Shown here: positions 1 to 12,295 of the stretch, piece by piece
Numbering within the stretch: position 1 is the stretch's first letter
Layout of the letters: every line of letters begins with the position of its first letter
NCBI GenBank assembly: GCA_023313575.1
Contig: JAJTTP010000001.1
Coordinates: 5,890,001-5,954,000, forward strand
DNA from: Eutypella sp. D-1
Taxonomy: Eukaryota > Ascomycota > Sordariomycetes > Xylariales > Diatrypaceae
DNA: 64,000 nt
Reading direction: 5' to 3'
The notes under the pieces: model-generated
The model's input: only the letters and a program-made list of their open reading frames with translations
Told to the model about the DNA's origin: nothing
Database searches by the model: none
Position numbers and translations under genes: made by a program

Positions 1-616
1 AAGGCCGACTCGCATTCTTTCTCGAACGACTTCAGACTGCTAGGACTCGGAGCAAGAGTTGGGGCCTGTGATATAGCCCCAGATGAAGTCTTGAGTCGAA
101 TGTCATGCATTTTGGGCAGAGTGCGGTTGGTACCTAGCAGCAGGACTTTGCGGGACGTTGTTGGGGCTACCTGGTGCCAGAGAATCACGAGACCGCCGAA
201 CCACGCCGAACCACTGATTTTAGAGAAGAGAAAGGATTTTTAGGTAGAATGTCTCGATAGTGGAAATCATTGAGGATACCGAGTTGGGCATCTGTATGTT
301 ATCTGTACCTTCCTCGATAACTTAGATAAGCATCAAAGGGCGAGTTCGAAGTTGCACTTGCACCTCAATCGTACGCTCCTTCCTTTCTTACCTTGCATCT
401 GTAAAGAGGGCAGGAAGGAACCATGCAGGGAGTGCATTATCTGCAGAAATGCAGCTACAGCCGAACCCGAATCGTAACAACAACGCGTGGACCTGGGCAG
501 ATAGGAACGTAAAACGAGAGTAACAGCAACCGAGACAGTTATCCAACTTTAATGGGAAATGCTAACATACCCCGGGTACTCTCATCAGTATTGATGTACT
601 TATGGCAGGTACTGTT

Positions 617-1195
617 CTAATAACCCCGATAGCCCCAATGCCAATACCACATTAGAGATGAGGTGAGATGGAGGAATCTCGTAACACTATCACTGGTCAC
701 CTCCACTCCTGAATCATCCCCAGATCGCCAAATCTTGGACTTCGTGGCTACTAAAAGCTCCGGTTCCAGATTCACGAAACCTGGGCATATAAAATATCCA
801 CAGACATCTCCGACACTGGCTGAACTGTCTAGCGAGATGCATCGTGGCCTAACCCGAGCTGACCTCAGCTGACCACTGGCATTCAACAGCTGAAGTTGAC
901 ATTCAATCTTCGCGACATCGTTAATGCGCAATATGTAAGAAACGAACAGTAATATATTCTTGAGACCGGTTTCCCGTTTTATGAGCATCTGAACCTCATT
1001 GTAGCCGAAACTTTCCCCATTAGCTTTGACGCTGCTCGCTGTTGATTTTGTTTCATATCTGACTGAACCCGTCGTGAACCCCGTCGTCGCACATGCAGAA
1101 ATTACGAGGATGAGAAAAACATACCTAGATGGAGGTCTCAGCATACGGCTACCTAATCGCCCTGCCGTGATACCGAGATGCTGCAACCTCCTCAT
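617..1195 (-). CDS. hypothetical protein, possible signal anchor (weak)
   Basis: An open frame of about 192 codons. An internal methionine at 1144 is followed closely by a hydrophobic stretch (VFLILVISACATTG), so the product could be a small secreted or anchored protein starting there. I recognise no domain. A GTATGT donor-like site lies just before the hydrophobic stretch, so the true gene could be spliced differently. Third-position bias is unremarkable and a chance frame of this length is possible in 64 kb. I include it only because the N-terminus resembles a signal sequence. Confidence 0.22.
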   Translation of the reverse strand: MRRLQHLGITAGRLGSRMLRPPSRYVFLILVISACATTGFTTGSVRYETKSTASSVKANGESFGYNEVQMLIKRETGLKNILLFVSYILRINDVAKIECQLQLLNASGQLRSARVRPRCISLDSSASVGDVCGYFICPGFVNLEPELLVATKSKIWRSGDDSGVEVTSDSVTRFLHLTSSLMWYWHWGYRGY

Positions 1196-1210
1196 GGTGT
1201 TCCATGACAC

Positions 1211-4200
1211 CCCCTCCTTCCCCAGTCAAATGTCTCAACTGTTCCTCCTTCTAGGTCGTTCTGCGATCTCGCACTTGAGACAGAGTGTGAACGTACTCAG
1301 CGCGTTCTAGTCAAGTGCCGGGGATGCTTCTAAAAGCTACCGTTATCGTCTCTGCCTATAGTTGGAGTCCTACAAGCGACGGTGATGGTTTGTACGACGG
1401 TGTCAAAGCGACAGGGCCCGGCAAGCTGGATATAATGCCAGTCGGGGCAGGGGACTTGCTCGCGAAGCGTCAGAGATGCATCGGGTGTGTTCCTCTGCGC
1501 TAAGATGAGCCAAGACTATAAATTCAGTCACCCGAGATGCGACAAAAGCTGACCCCTGTCTGCTACAGACGCGGATATTATTTTCCGCTGCCGACTGAGT
1601 CTGAGATTACTGATATTGGCCTTCGTATTGGTTCTTCAACTGTCTCCTAGGAAAGCTTTTTTCAGATTTGCCACGGGATAATAACCTTACAGTCGACACG
1701 TACCTACACAATTTCCCCGTTTCCAGGTGTAATATCGTGAGATCTTACCCATCCAATCGGCTCTTGGCGTTTTGTGTCCCCCTTCCCCCTTTACACGTGA
1801 ACCAATCCCTCTTCATATACATAGGGCCCTCCGCGCCACTTCACCTCCATTCCATGCTTATGGTGAGAATTCTTGACCCCAGTTCCCGACGTGTCGGGTA
1901 TCGGGAGCCACCCACATACCCGGGTTACGCACCACGCTAACCTGGAAAACTTGTGGTCTCTAGATAGATCGACGGGATCTACGCCGATTCCGTCAATGTC
2001 ATGCAGGCGGACCTACTCGATCTAAGATGCATCATGATCCAAATGTTATTGGTTCATACTATGCGCATGCATGACCCCATGCCCTACGACTAGGACCCCA
2101 AATACCTTGGCAGACTGGCAGAGTCTCTGTCGCTGATTTTCTGTCATATTTAAACCCGTCTTGCCCTCCTATCAGTTAGTGTTCTTATATCAGTTTATGA
2201 AGTTGTTACCGGGGGCCGCATGGGAGGTTATAGGCTTGCAGCGGCGCCGACCCTGCGATGAATCAGTCTCGAAGCTAGGAGCTGCTGAGCGCCCTGGTGC
2301 AGAATCTCGCCTAGCCTAATCTCGAGGATCCTACTAGATCGAACGTAGCTGCATGTTGCACGACGTTCGACAAGGCCATGTTCTGGGAATCGAAGGTACT
2401 CCCTCCTCAGCCTATGGACCGCCTTCCATCTACCGTACGTTGCGGGGTTCCGATTGGTGGCGAGATTTCAAGACTCAGAAATGTCAGTTCTTGCACCCCA
2501 CCAATCTTCCCTGCGGTGTATAGATACGTCTTCATGTTTGCTGTAGTATGATGTGCTCACGGTGGACGTTGTACACTAACGGCTGTGAGTGTAATCTACC
2601 TACATGCCATGAATGCAAGTCATGCCTCAGCATTCACCATCATTGCGCGATCCTCTCTACGTCATACAGCATGCCCACGACTTTCCTCACGTTAGGGACA
2701 TGGGCCTAGCTGTATTCCACAGGAAGACGGACAGCAGGCCGCACGTCCCGCTACGGTGCACGACTGACGGATACATGCAGGCTTGTACAGGTCGTGCAGA
2801 TCGTACACCGACTTCTTGTGCCATTATACGCTTCATTCATCGAGAGCAGGATTCCTTAGTCGTGCATGTCGGACACAGGCACGGACACGGGCGCGAATAC
2901 GGGCACGCAAGGGGTACCGGCAGCTGCGATCCTACCCGTCCATGCTTTCAAGCCCGACTTCGTGGTTTCGGTGTCCGCTACGATGCATCGTTAATGCCCA
3001 GTATACGGAGGCCAGCATTCTCTTCCTCGAGTACTACGATCCTTCACCTCGAGACACGCGTGGAAAAAACAACGTGGGTGTATGTTGTTGAAAATGAGCC
3101 CAGGTCTTGAAAAAAATCTGATCAGCCGAATGAGTAGAGAGTGCCTTGGTGGTAACGCGGGCGATTTCTTTTGTACAGTAGGTCATGCTATGTGTTGATG
3201 ATTAGAACCCTTGTGTAGGCTACTACCAGGCGATGCATTCATGCGAGCCGTGGCTCGCACGCTATTTCTAGTACTATAGCTATAAAAGAGATTCTTTTTC
3301 GGAAATGCTTAACCACAACTTGTTTATTCGGCCTTACTAACCGCCACACCTTTCTGGTGATCATGTAATCTTCTATCTCAGCAATCCTGTGCTGATGCCT
3401 AGCGTACGTGTAGCAGGTGAATCTGGAGTGGTCCCTGTGGCGTAACGTAGTTTCCTTCGTCCTGTTTGATTCCCCCGGTGGTTTGTTCACCATCTAAGAT
3501 TAGCGCGGTGGCAGCAAACATATGGCTGAGGTGGTCGACAAGTCGCCTTCCGTTTCCTCGCTATCCATGCATTTATGGCCTACATATTCTCCGCCCGCGT
3601 CAAGTGCCATCCTGCTAGATAGGACGGGAACCATGCCATTACATCACGCACCCATACCATATCGCGATATAGCACATCGTTATGGATATGGGTAAATATT
3701 AGGGGCAGCGAGGCTTACAGGAAAAGTAGAGTAGTGGATGATCAACCTAGGCCTTGGCAGCTGCTTGGGTACCGCGGAGTTGTGTTACGTACAGCCGCCC
3801 AAATGGTATGCCGTTGGCACGTGCTACAGGGTTTACTATGGTCATAGTAGGTGTGGAGTTCCAGAGAGCCCCGAAACACACATTGCCCGCCCAAGAGTCC
3901 TCCGGATTCGCCTGCCTTACCTACAGGTGTGCCTCGATCGTTCTTCTAGTATTGCTCTTCGCCTCAAATTTAGCCGTGTGCTATTGATGATAGCAAAGCT
4001 ACAGCTATTTTTGCACTCGGCGTAATCAAGTGTTGTCTAGGCCATGTCGGGTTCCTTGATAGTGACGGACGGAGGGAGGGAAAGGGGGGTGGGGGGATTT
4101 CCTAGGAATGCACTCTGGAGTTGGGGCTATCTCCAAAATATAATGCAACAATGGGCGTTCACCAACACGCCCAACACAACGAATCACTGTATATTGCGCC

Positions 4201-4318
4201 AACTATTCCTTCCAGCAAACCCCAGCCCCAAAACGATCCTAATCTAACCATCTCATCGCCCTTCGACACCCACCACCCCACGGCCGCAAGATCGATCGCC
4301 CGCTCCTCTCCTAATCTA
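1211..4318. other. gene-poor stretch
   Basis: I see no supportable gene. Open frames are short, overlap on both strands and have erratic composition. A small degenerate minisatellite of a CACGGRCACGGGCG-like unit lies near 2877-2910. The longest frame here (2613-3110, plus) spans it and does not look like protein. Confidence 0.4.
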
Positions 4319-4897
4319 CTACTTCCTATGCCCTGATTTGCCGCCCGAATGCTTACGCTTAGATCCGGACCTGGAGCTTTCGGCCGAAGAGGAAGACGCA
4401 CGCTGAGGCACGGGCAGCGGAGGGGGCGGCATCCGCTGCCGGTCGCGGTCTAGTCGAATCGCCCTTTCTCTTGAGCTCCCCTTTCCCTGCTTGGACCTTT
4501 CGTACTCCGCCTTTGTGCTTTCGGTTACCTCCGGTTCTTCGTGAGCCGCACCGGCTTCGCGAGCTGCGCGGGCCTCTCGCGCTTGTTGGGCTACACGTGC
4601 TGCTTGTGCTTCACGAACTTCGCGGGCTAAGCGTCCTTCGGGGGTTGACTGGTCGATGGCCTCCAGGGAGTGCTCGAATTCCAGCAGGTACATAACGGTG
4701 CTCTTCGCCTCGAACGTGCCGATCGTCTCGGCATTTTCGTCCTTGGCATAGTCGGCGTTCCCCCGTTCCTTGCCGCAGTCTCTACACTTCTGGCTCGTAA
4801 TCTTGTTGAGGCCACCGCAGTAGGAGCCGCTGGTTGGAGGCCCACTACAGGTCCAAAACTTGACTCTCTCGGTGATATGAGACTGGAATTGGGACAT
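4319..4897 (-). CDS. RanBP2-like zinc-finger protein, copy 1
   Basis: A predicted 192-residue protein. Near residues 12-45 it shows W-x-C-x8-C-x3-N-x6-C-x2-C followed by GKERGNADYA, a loose RanBP2-type zinc ribbon. In known families such fingers bind single-stranded RNA or ubiquitin; which applies here is not visible. The middle (about 95-135) is an Ala/Arg/Glu-rich helical segment that could form a coiled coil. The C-terminus is basic and Ser-rich with KRKH, a possible nuclear signal. I start at the ATG at 4897, directly after an AAG that could be an acceptor; a GTAAGC donor lies at 5007, so a 5'UTR intron of about 110 nt is likely. A related gene lies just upstream on the same strand (5618-5914), indicating tandem duplication. 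Confidence 0.6.
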   Translation of the reverse strand: MSQFQSHITERVKFWTCSGPPTSGSYCGGLNKITSQKCRDCGKERGNADYAKDENAETIGTFEAKSTVMYLLEFEHSLEAIDQSTPEGRLAREVREAQAARVAQQAREARAAREAGAAHEEPEVTESTKAEYERSKQGKGSSRERAIRLDRDRQRMPPPPLPVPQRASSSSAESSRSGSKRKHSGGKSGHRK

Positions 4898-5055
4898 CTT
4901 GGAAGCCCGTGAACTGTCACGTGGTTCTGCGGAGGACGACGAATACGAATAAAGGCGACGAGTTGAAGAGTATGCGTGCCGCGCTCTTGATTTATTAATA
5001 TGCTTACCTTCCAATCAAAGGGGTAGTAGTCGAGAACTAGAAATCAAACAATGGG

Positions 5056-5065
5056 TATTTATATA
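5056..5065 (-). promoter_or_regulatory. TATA-box-like element upstream of zinc-finger copy 1
   Basis: The minus strand reads TATATAAATA here. It lies about 160 bp before the chosen ATG and about 50 bp before the putative 5'UTR donor, a suitable place for a core promoter. No experimental support. Confidence 0.35.
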
Positions 5066-5617
5066 CGTCTAGATGCCTCTATCGAAACCTGCCATCCCGT
5101 GACTATGGGATAAATGTGGCTTTGTTAGACTCATATTCACAGCGCCGGGCCAACTTCCGTACGCCCAACTGACAAACACGCTTGTCACCACACTATTTGA
5201 TCACACTCTCAACCGGTCAACTGCTGGCACATTTGTTGGACGAGTCTTGTCCTATGTTAACACACCACGGAGCAAAACGGTCTAACAGTAATACAATAGG
5301 AGGGGTGAAATGAATAAAGGAAAAAAAGCTAGAAATCCGAATATGCTCATCAGCGAATCCCTAATCACTATTCATCGCTTTAACTATTCATTCAGAAAAC
5401 ACCGGCCCCGAACTCCAACCCATTTCACTTTCCTTCAGCACCATCTCACGGCCGCAGAGTCGATCGCCGCCCCTGTCTTGATCCAAATCATCTATGTATT
5501 TATTTACGCTCAGATACGGATAGCCTTTGGCTGGAGAAAATGACTCTGGTTGAGACACAGGTGACGGAGAGGATGACCCCCACTGCTGCTCGTCCAGAAC
5601 ATTATTGGCAACGTCGT

Positions 5618-5914
5618 CTAGTGTTTCCTCATCCCCCCATATTCGGGCTCGTCCCTTTCGCGGGCTGCACGATCTTCACTGGCAGTGCGGGCTTCGCCAA
5701 ATGTTGTGTGTGGCAGGAAGGATCTGATGTACTCAACGACTTTATTTGACGTGAACCAGCCGATCATCTGGCGGTCTTTGTCAAGGGCGTAGTCGTTGCT
5801 TCCACGCCTATTGCCGCAGCGTCCGCATTTATACTTCGATATATCGTTGACACGAATACAGAAGCTGTGATCGTTGTTACATCGCCAAAACTTGACGTCT
5901 GAAGCGCCTGGCAC
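5618..5914 (-). CDS. RanBP2-like zinc-finger protein, copy 2 (5' end unresolved)
   Basis: About 97 codons related to the gene at 4319-4897. Both share V-K-F-W-x-C, then C-x3-N, K-C-x2-C-G and R-G-x-N/A-D-Y-A, and both continue into a short charged region. This copy has C-x5-C where copy 1 has C-x8-C, and it stops soon after an ERDEPE segment, so it lacks the basic Ser-rich tail. No ATG begins the frame. The best explanation is that the start codon is split by an intron ending at CTCAG with TG CCA GGC after it; a GTATAACC donor about 47 nt upstream would fit. Alternatively the copy has lost its start and is a pseudogene. The 3' flanks of the two copies also share a stretch like CACGGCCGCARAGTCGATCG. 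Confidence 0.5.
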   Translation of the reverse strand: MPGASDVKFWRCNNDHSFCIRVNDISKYKCGRCGNRRGSNDYALDKDRQMIGWFTSNKVVEYIRSFLPHTTFGEARTASEDRAARERDEPEYGGMRKH

Positions 5915-8854
5915 TGAGCCCCCGAGCTGTTATCAACACTCTTACATGCTTTGGTTATACCCCCCCAGGCTGTCGGTGCGGCGAATGGGGCGAGTAAATG
6001 ACGGTGTCCGACTCCGGGAACCCTTAAACATCTCTTGATTCATATCTTAGCCTTAACTACTTGTAGAATGAAAAGTATGGGGTAACGAAGCCCATGCCAC
6101 AGTCTCTCCCAGAGTATTTATTAAACGCTGTGGTCTTCCCACTCTACTCTGACTATCGACATGTCGATTTGCATACACTGATGCACATGCCACGCGACAG
6201 GATCCCACTTGGGCGAGCACCTCGAAGTCTTGATTCTTCGAAATATGGGGGGGGGGGGTGCAGCTGATAGAGACTGATCAGACAGGTCGCGAGTTTCGAC
6301 TCGTCGGGGAAGCAAACAGTAAGATATAGAGCCCCAAGCCCCGGGTAGATACCAAGAAGAGGTCGATGAGACAAGGGTTGACCATCGCTCACGACAAACT
6401 TCAATCGCGCCAGGCATCTGATTTCTACACTTTACGTATGCGTTAAGTCTGAAGAGGTGCCTACCTAAGTAGGGTAAGATGCAAGCTTATGTCATGGTCA
6501 GGGGGCTAGATAGGGGCCAACCCCTGAAATGTGGCTGAGTGTAGAATGTGGCTCAACGTCCCAATGCTGCATGAGCTTCTCTCCGTTGGAAGTACCCCTG
6601 CCATCCTTTAAATCGCATGGCCCTACCTATGAATGATGCGGGATAACAGGCCTGATGTTCAAGGTTTCGCGCTCTGAGGACGGCCTGATATTTTGCCAAG
6701 ATGTTGGCTTGATCACATCTAGAGTCCCTTGCTAGTCGTCGAGACGGGAAACGAGATCCTAGATATCGAATGGCCCTCGTCGCAATGCCCCTGGTAAGTG
6801 CTGGGTGTGTATTAGGTCTAATCGTTCGGTTGCGCCGGCGTTCTAACACCAAACCGAGTCCCGTCCGTACGCATGCTGGCCGACAGCATTAGCTTGCGAC
6901 ACCAGGACGCAATGTTGTTCTGTCTGCGACACGCAGTCTGGTCTTGGCATGCGTTCTGGCTCTAGGTGACTATCCAAATAATATCGGGATCCTGCCATGG
7001 CTTGGCTGAACTCATCAGACGCCTAGATGGAGGTGGCCTATGCCCGAGCGAAGCTTTTGGTGGACGGCGAGAAGCGGATATCGGTAGGGACACACGTCTG
7101 CATCATCCCGCCTCCGATACCTGGAAAGATACTCGACTAGCATGAACGTCCTGTGTTCTCTAGAAAAGAACCTATTTCACGTGAAGATTGATCGCCCGAC
7201 GATACAACTCCAATAATCCAACAACTAGTTTACGTCAGTATAAGAGATTGGATCTCGACGTTCATGAAGTCCACCTTGCTCCGTGCCGCACACGGGGAAG
7301 ACGGTCGCGATGGGTCCATTGCTGATCCTTTCAATAAAAAAATTTGACCTACGGCAGAGACCCGAGAGGCCGTTTAACATGAGATAGCGCTGGGTTCTGG
7401 ACTGGAAAATCGGAATGTGTAGGCTTGGCACCAAGCCTGGCCTAAGTGGCATTACATAAATGCTACATAAGATAGCTGTAAGTGTCGGCAAGAAACCGGA
7501 CAGATCTCAAATCCACCGTCACTGATTCTGCGCCCGCCTGCTGTACCTATTACCCCTAGAACTCGAAGAACCAGGTAAATAATTAGAGATAATACAGTAG
7601 GGCTGTGATTATATACAGCTTCCTTACTGCCTATTACCAATGAATTTTCTATATCAACTTCCATTCCTGTTAGGTATGTACACCCCGTCCGCTTCCTTCC
7701 GGGGACCTCCAAGGATGGTTGGCCGGGACGTAATGTGCCAAGATGCCGCAAGGGCGGTTCCTTTTGGCGATTACGGGGCTAGACGCAAAGACTTCCAAAG
7801 AATTGGGTTGACGTCGATACTGGCGTGCCGATCCGCCCAATGCAATGCCAGGAAGATGCGGCTAAAGTATTGTGGGGGACAGGAGAGGTGGAGTTTAGAT
7901 CACCACCGACAACCGCCGCGACAGAGAAGGATGGACTATTTTCCGGCTGTCGGCCTCTCGATCTCAAGTTCTTCAAAGCCGCAACCAATCAGGGCGTCCG
8001 CCGTGCGACCCTTTCTTTCTTCATTTGGGTAATACGAGGGCCTTGGACAACAGCCAGGACAGGGGTCGTGGAAGTCTGATTGCCTAACAACCTGAAAACC
8101 GCATCCTGCCTAGCATGAAACACAATCATGACGGATAGACTGGTAGGCCACTTCGATCCCTACCGATGATGCAAACAAGATACATGATTTTTATCATGAT
8201 GAGGCATGATCCCATCTCTCAGATGATAGATAACCTCGAATGTCTGAGTTGAACGGCGTTTGCTTAGCCACGGTGACACGCCTCTGTTTCAACTGTATTG
8301 ATGCTCTCTCGACAACTCTAACGACCAGCACGACGATAGGGTAGTCGACTTGATCGCAGCTGTTTGTGCTTTCATGTGTCTCATAACTAACTGGCTGAAA
8401 AGAAGACCTTGCAGTTCGGGAAGATATGTAGATCGATGCGTGCCGGTTTGATGGGTCTGCCCAGCGGTATGGAGCTTGGTGGATATAGTTAGTTGGGCTG
8501 GTGGGAGCTGATGGGGACAAATTTGTGTAAGTGCACCGGCTCAGATAACCGTGTGCGCTCGGCCTCGACCGGCTGTGCTCGACCGGTGAGGATTCGATTG
8601 CCGCCGCCGCCGGCTTGCTGTTTGTCTCATCCCATCCACGCCCTAAGTTTTTCCCAATGATTATCTTCGTCAGGTGATACTAATATGTTTTATCAAACGT
8701 ATATCCCTGTGCCTTTGCTGTCATTGCCACCCCCCATCCCCCTACTACATGCAGACCTTGTTCATATAATGTCCCTATGGGCGAACTCGCAAAACGGCCT
8801 TTTTTTCTTTTGACAACCTCATTGCCATTTTCCTGCTGCATTCGCCACTAGACG
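5915..8854. other. gene-poor stretch with a dispersed-repeat copy
   Basis: No gene is supportable. A run of 12 G lies at 6247-6258 and a dispersed repeat copy at 7605-7714. The last 300 bp before the sulfate permease are pyrimidine-rich with T runs, as in fungal promoters. Confidence 0.4.
7605..7714 (+). repeat. dispersed repeat, copy 1
   Basis: This segment shares an ordered string of blocks with 44861-44994: GCTTCCTTACT, TATTAC, ATCAACTTCCA, TGTTAGG, TGTACA, CCCGTCCGCT and GGGACCTCCAAG. A weaker match is at 12641-12721. The order and spacing are conserved while the bases have drifted, as expected for copies of one mobile or duplicated element. No coding capacity or terminal repeat is visible, so the element class is unknown. 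Confidence 0.55.
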
Positions 8855-11523
8855 ATGACACGGCCGACTCCAGGATCCCTTCTAGCTAAGGGGCTCGGGA
8901 TAGATCCCAGAGCCCACAAGCAACAGATTCCAGACGACCTCGTCGACCGCGCGACTACGGCCATATCGCCATTCGACAAGTTCTTGGAAGACGACCCTAC
9001 AGTAAAGGAATGGATACTGGAGCATGTACCCACCAAGCGTGGCATCCTGTCATATCTCACAAGCTTCTTCCCTTTTGTCAAGTGGATAGGCAGGTATAAT
9101 ACGCGGTGGCTTACAGGAGACCTTATCGCTGGTGAGTATTTTCCTGAATTGTTCTACCTGATCGCCGAGACGCTGGTGTATCTAACCCTTTATAGGCACG
9201 ACCCTTGCTTTAGTGATGATCCCACAGGCCCTATCGTATGCAATACTTGCAAACTTAAGTCCCGAATACGGTCTCTACACCTCACTCGTCGGAACAGCCC
9301 TATACTGGTTATTTGGAACGTCTAAGGACGTCGCCATAGGGGTATGTAGTCATATTTATTCCGGTGCAGTCCATTTCAGTCCCTGCTAACCTGTGCAATA
9401 AGGCCACTGCTGTCGTTTCCCTCCTGGTGGGCAAGACGAACGATCGCGTATTCGAAGAACACCCAGAGTTCACTCGCGAAGAGATTACAAAGGCTCACGC
9501 CTTCCTGGCTGGCTGCATCATGCTCGCCTTCGGTCTGCTTCGCTTAGACTGGCTCATCGAGTTCATCCCGCATGTAGCCATCTCATCTTTTATCACGGCC
9601 GCGGCTGTCACGATCACCATTAGCCAGGTGCCGAACCTCCTAGGAATCACCGGTATTAATACTAGAGGTCCGGCGTACGAGGTCGCCATTAACTGCTTCG
9701 AGGGTCTACCGAGAGCCCGGCTCGATGCTGCGATAGGGCTCACCTCTCTTCTCATGCTATACCTACTGAAGTGGTTCTGTGAACACATGGGTCGGCGACA
9801 GCCCCACCGTGCCAAGCTGTGGTCGACGTTGGGCGCTCTGCGGTTCACTGTCACGATTGTCCTGTACATTCTAATCGCATTTTTAGTCAACCGGGGACTT
9901 CCCCTGGAGACGTCCAAGTTCCGATTGCTCGGGCATATCCCTCGGGGTTTTACGCACGCAGGAGCCCCCAGGCTCGATGGGAAGCTTGTCTCAGCCGTCC
10001 TGCCGGATCTCCCGGCGACAGTCATCATCCTCGTCATCGAGCACATCGCCATCGGCAAGTCTTTTGGACGCATCAATAATTACAAGGTCATACCGTCGCA
10101 GGAGATCATCTCCATTTCCGCGACTAACATGCTTGGCCCCTTCATCGGCGCGTACGCATCGACTGGCTCATTCGGGGGCAGCGCCATCTATGCCAAGGCG
10201 GGCGTCCGGACCCCTTTCGCCGGTGTCTTTACTTCCTGCCTGCTAGCCATGGCCCTCTACGTCCTAACTGTGGTCCTCTACTATATACCGATGGCCAGCC
10301 TGGCGGCCATTATCATGCATGCTGTTCTCAATTTGATCACCTCCCCGGAGCATGTATACAAGTCCTGGCTCATCTCACCGCCTGATGGCATCATCTTCTT
10401 CGTGGGTGTGCTTGTCTCCATCTTCACATCGCTTGAAGATGGCATCTACGTAACTGTCGCCCTATCACTTGCTGTCCTGCTCTTGCGACTCGCCCGCTCC
10501 CACGTAAGGCTCATGGGACGGGTGCAGGTGCATCGCTATCCTGCCAAAAAGGCAGCCAGCGATGATTCTTCCCAGAGTCTGCTGGCGAAGAAGGACCGGT
10601 CTATCCCCGACTACAATGTTGATTCCGTCTCAAAGAGCGCCTTTCTACCCCTCGACAGGGCCGACTCGTCAAATCCAGCCATCGCAGTCAAGTCGCCGAG
10701 TCCCGGCGTCTTCATTTACCGGTTCGCGGCAGGCTTCAACTACCTCAACCAGGCGCAACATATCGACCATATCCTAGAGCATGTGACGAAGGAGACGCGG
10801 CGGACCAAAGTGCGCGAGTTTGATCATCCAGGTGTAAGTTGCCATCAGCCCCAACAGTTCATGCATTTCTACAGCCCACTCCTCTGCACTTTAGCAAGCT
10901 AACATCGTCCTCCCCCACTTCAGGATATTCCTTGGAACGAGAAGCACGAGAAGAAGTCCAAAGACGCCGATCAAGATATAGACGCGGAGCTGTCGAAGCC
11001 GACGCTTGGCGCCGTCATCCTAGACTTTTCAGCTGTCCATGGCCTTGACAGCGGCGCGGTGGAGGGGCTCATGAGCCTGCGGACGCAACTGGACCGATGG
11101 GCGGCGCCCGACGCCGTTGAGTGGCACTTCGCACACGTGGGCAACCGTTGGACGCGGCGGGCCCTCGCGGTCGCGGGCTTCGGATACCCTGCCCGACGGC
11201 AGCTTGAGCGCGACGACAAGTGGGAGCCGGTCTTCGCGCTCGCCGAGAAGGCCCCTTCGGGGTTAGAGGAAGTGGAACAACAACAGCAGCAGCAGCAGCG
11301 AGAAACTCAACCGCAGGTGGCGGATAACAAGGGCGTGTGTCTAGACGCTGCTGAGAGGGGCGCAGTCAGACGCCGGCGGAGTTCAAGTTCGGTGTACAAG
11401 CGCTCGAGGCTGGCGGCCGTGTACGGCGTCAACAGGCCCAACTTCCACGTCGACCTCGAAGAGGCGGTGGAGGCCTGTGAGAGGGCCCTGGCACTGCGGC
11501 GCAAGCAGGAAGAGAGTTCGTGA
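8855..11523 (+). CDS. SulP-family sulfate permease with STAS domain
   Basis: A plasma-membrane sulfate transporter of the SLC26/SulP family, probably proton-coupled and feeding sulfate assimilation. Exons 8855-9131, 9196-9341, 9403-10833 and 10924-11523 join in phase to 817 residues, normal for fungal members. Reading through the first junctions gives LIAGTTLALVMIPQALSYA, the SulP signature region, followed by YGLYTSLVGTALYWLFGTSK. Hydrophobic helices fill roughly residues 90-560. A STAS-like domain (AVILDFSAVHGLDSGAVEGL, from about residue 640) closes the protein and is interrupted by a Gln-rich insert (near 735). The introns are 61-90 nt with standard sites, including CTAAC in the second. 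Sulfate permeases are normally derepressed under sulfur limitation by a bZIP regulator; I did not find a clear site. Confidence 0.93.
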
Positions 11524-11936
11524 GCGTTCTGTATTCGGTTTCTCGGCTGGAGTCTCGTTCGGCGCTGGTTTAGTAGTATTTCCTATAGACCCATAGAAAG
11601 AGCCCTTGGCTAGAGACTTTAGGCATGCCGTAATGACACTTTATGATACCCCCTTTTAGCCTGTTTGTTCTACGGTCCGTGTATTCAGTCTTCGGTTCGA
11701 GCTCCATTAAGTAATATAAGTAGATTATATTGATATTTGGTTTCCATTCGCAACGCAACTTTGCCAGCAACACCGACCTATCAAATGTCGGAAAACAATA
11801 AGCAACTCACCGCCTATCATAGCTTCACAATGACCAAAAACAAGGAACACTTTTGTTTCTGAGAAGGATTAATAGAAACAATTAGGATAACCACATCTAA
11901 TCTTTTGAATAACCATTTCGTTGCTAAGTTATACGG

Positions 11937-12203
11937 TTAACAATCATAGTTACTAGGATTTGCCTCTCCTTTAGCGATGATGTCTCGAAGCTGGGTCGTC
12001 AATGATCCAATCATCCATCGGGTCTTGTCATCCTTGACGGTTCTGCACTTCTTTTTCGGTGTCTGGGGATCCGCGTCGTCCCCAGAGTCATCGACGTCGT
12101 CTGGGCCAAAAGTCCACGAGTGTACTTCAGCGAGAGCGAGTCTCTCTGATGGACTTATGTCGATAGTGCCGCCGTAATCGTCAGCAACATCAACCGGTCC
12201 CAT
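11937..12203 (-). CDS. small acidic protein or terminal exon, unknown function
   Basis: An 88-codon frame with natural-looking composition: acidic N-terminal half (DDVDDSGDDADPQTPKKK) and a mixed C-terminus ending in a Cys. The ATG is directly preceded by CCCTCAG, a good acceptor, so this may be the last exon of a gene whose first exon I cannot place, or an unspliced small gene. No domain is recognised. It is divergent from the small frame at 12296. Confidence 0.38.
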   Translation of the reverse strand: MGPVDVADDYGGTIDISPSERLALAEVHSWTFGPDDVDDSGDDADPQTPKKKCRTVKDDKTRWMIGSLTTQLRDIIAKGEANPSNYDC

Positions 12204-12295
12204 CTGAGGGTAAGTTATTAAAGTTTGAGCACACTTACACCAACTCTAGGTAGTACGGAAAACCTAACATATTTGATTCCAAGAAGTGTGTATTG

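Noticed and set aside
2613..3110. 165-codon plus-strand frame
   Set aside because: It spans a degenerate minisatellite, has erratic composition and no domain or coding bias; likely chance.
9495..10076. Minus-strand 193-codon frame within the sulfate permease
   Set aside because: It is the antisense shadow of the conserved membrane exon.
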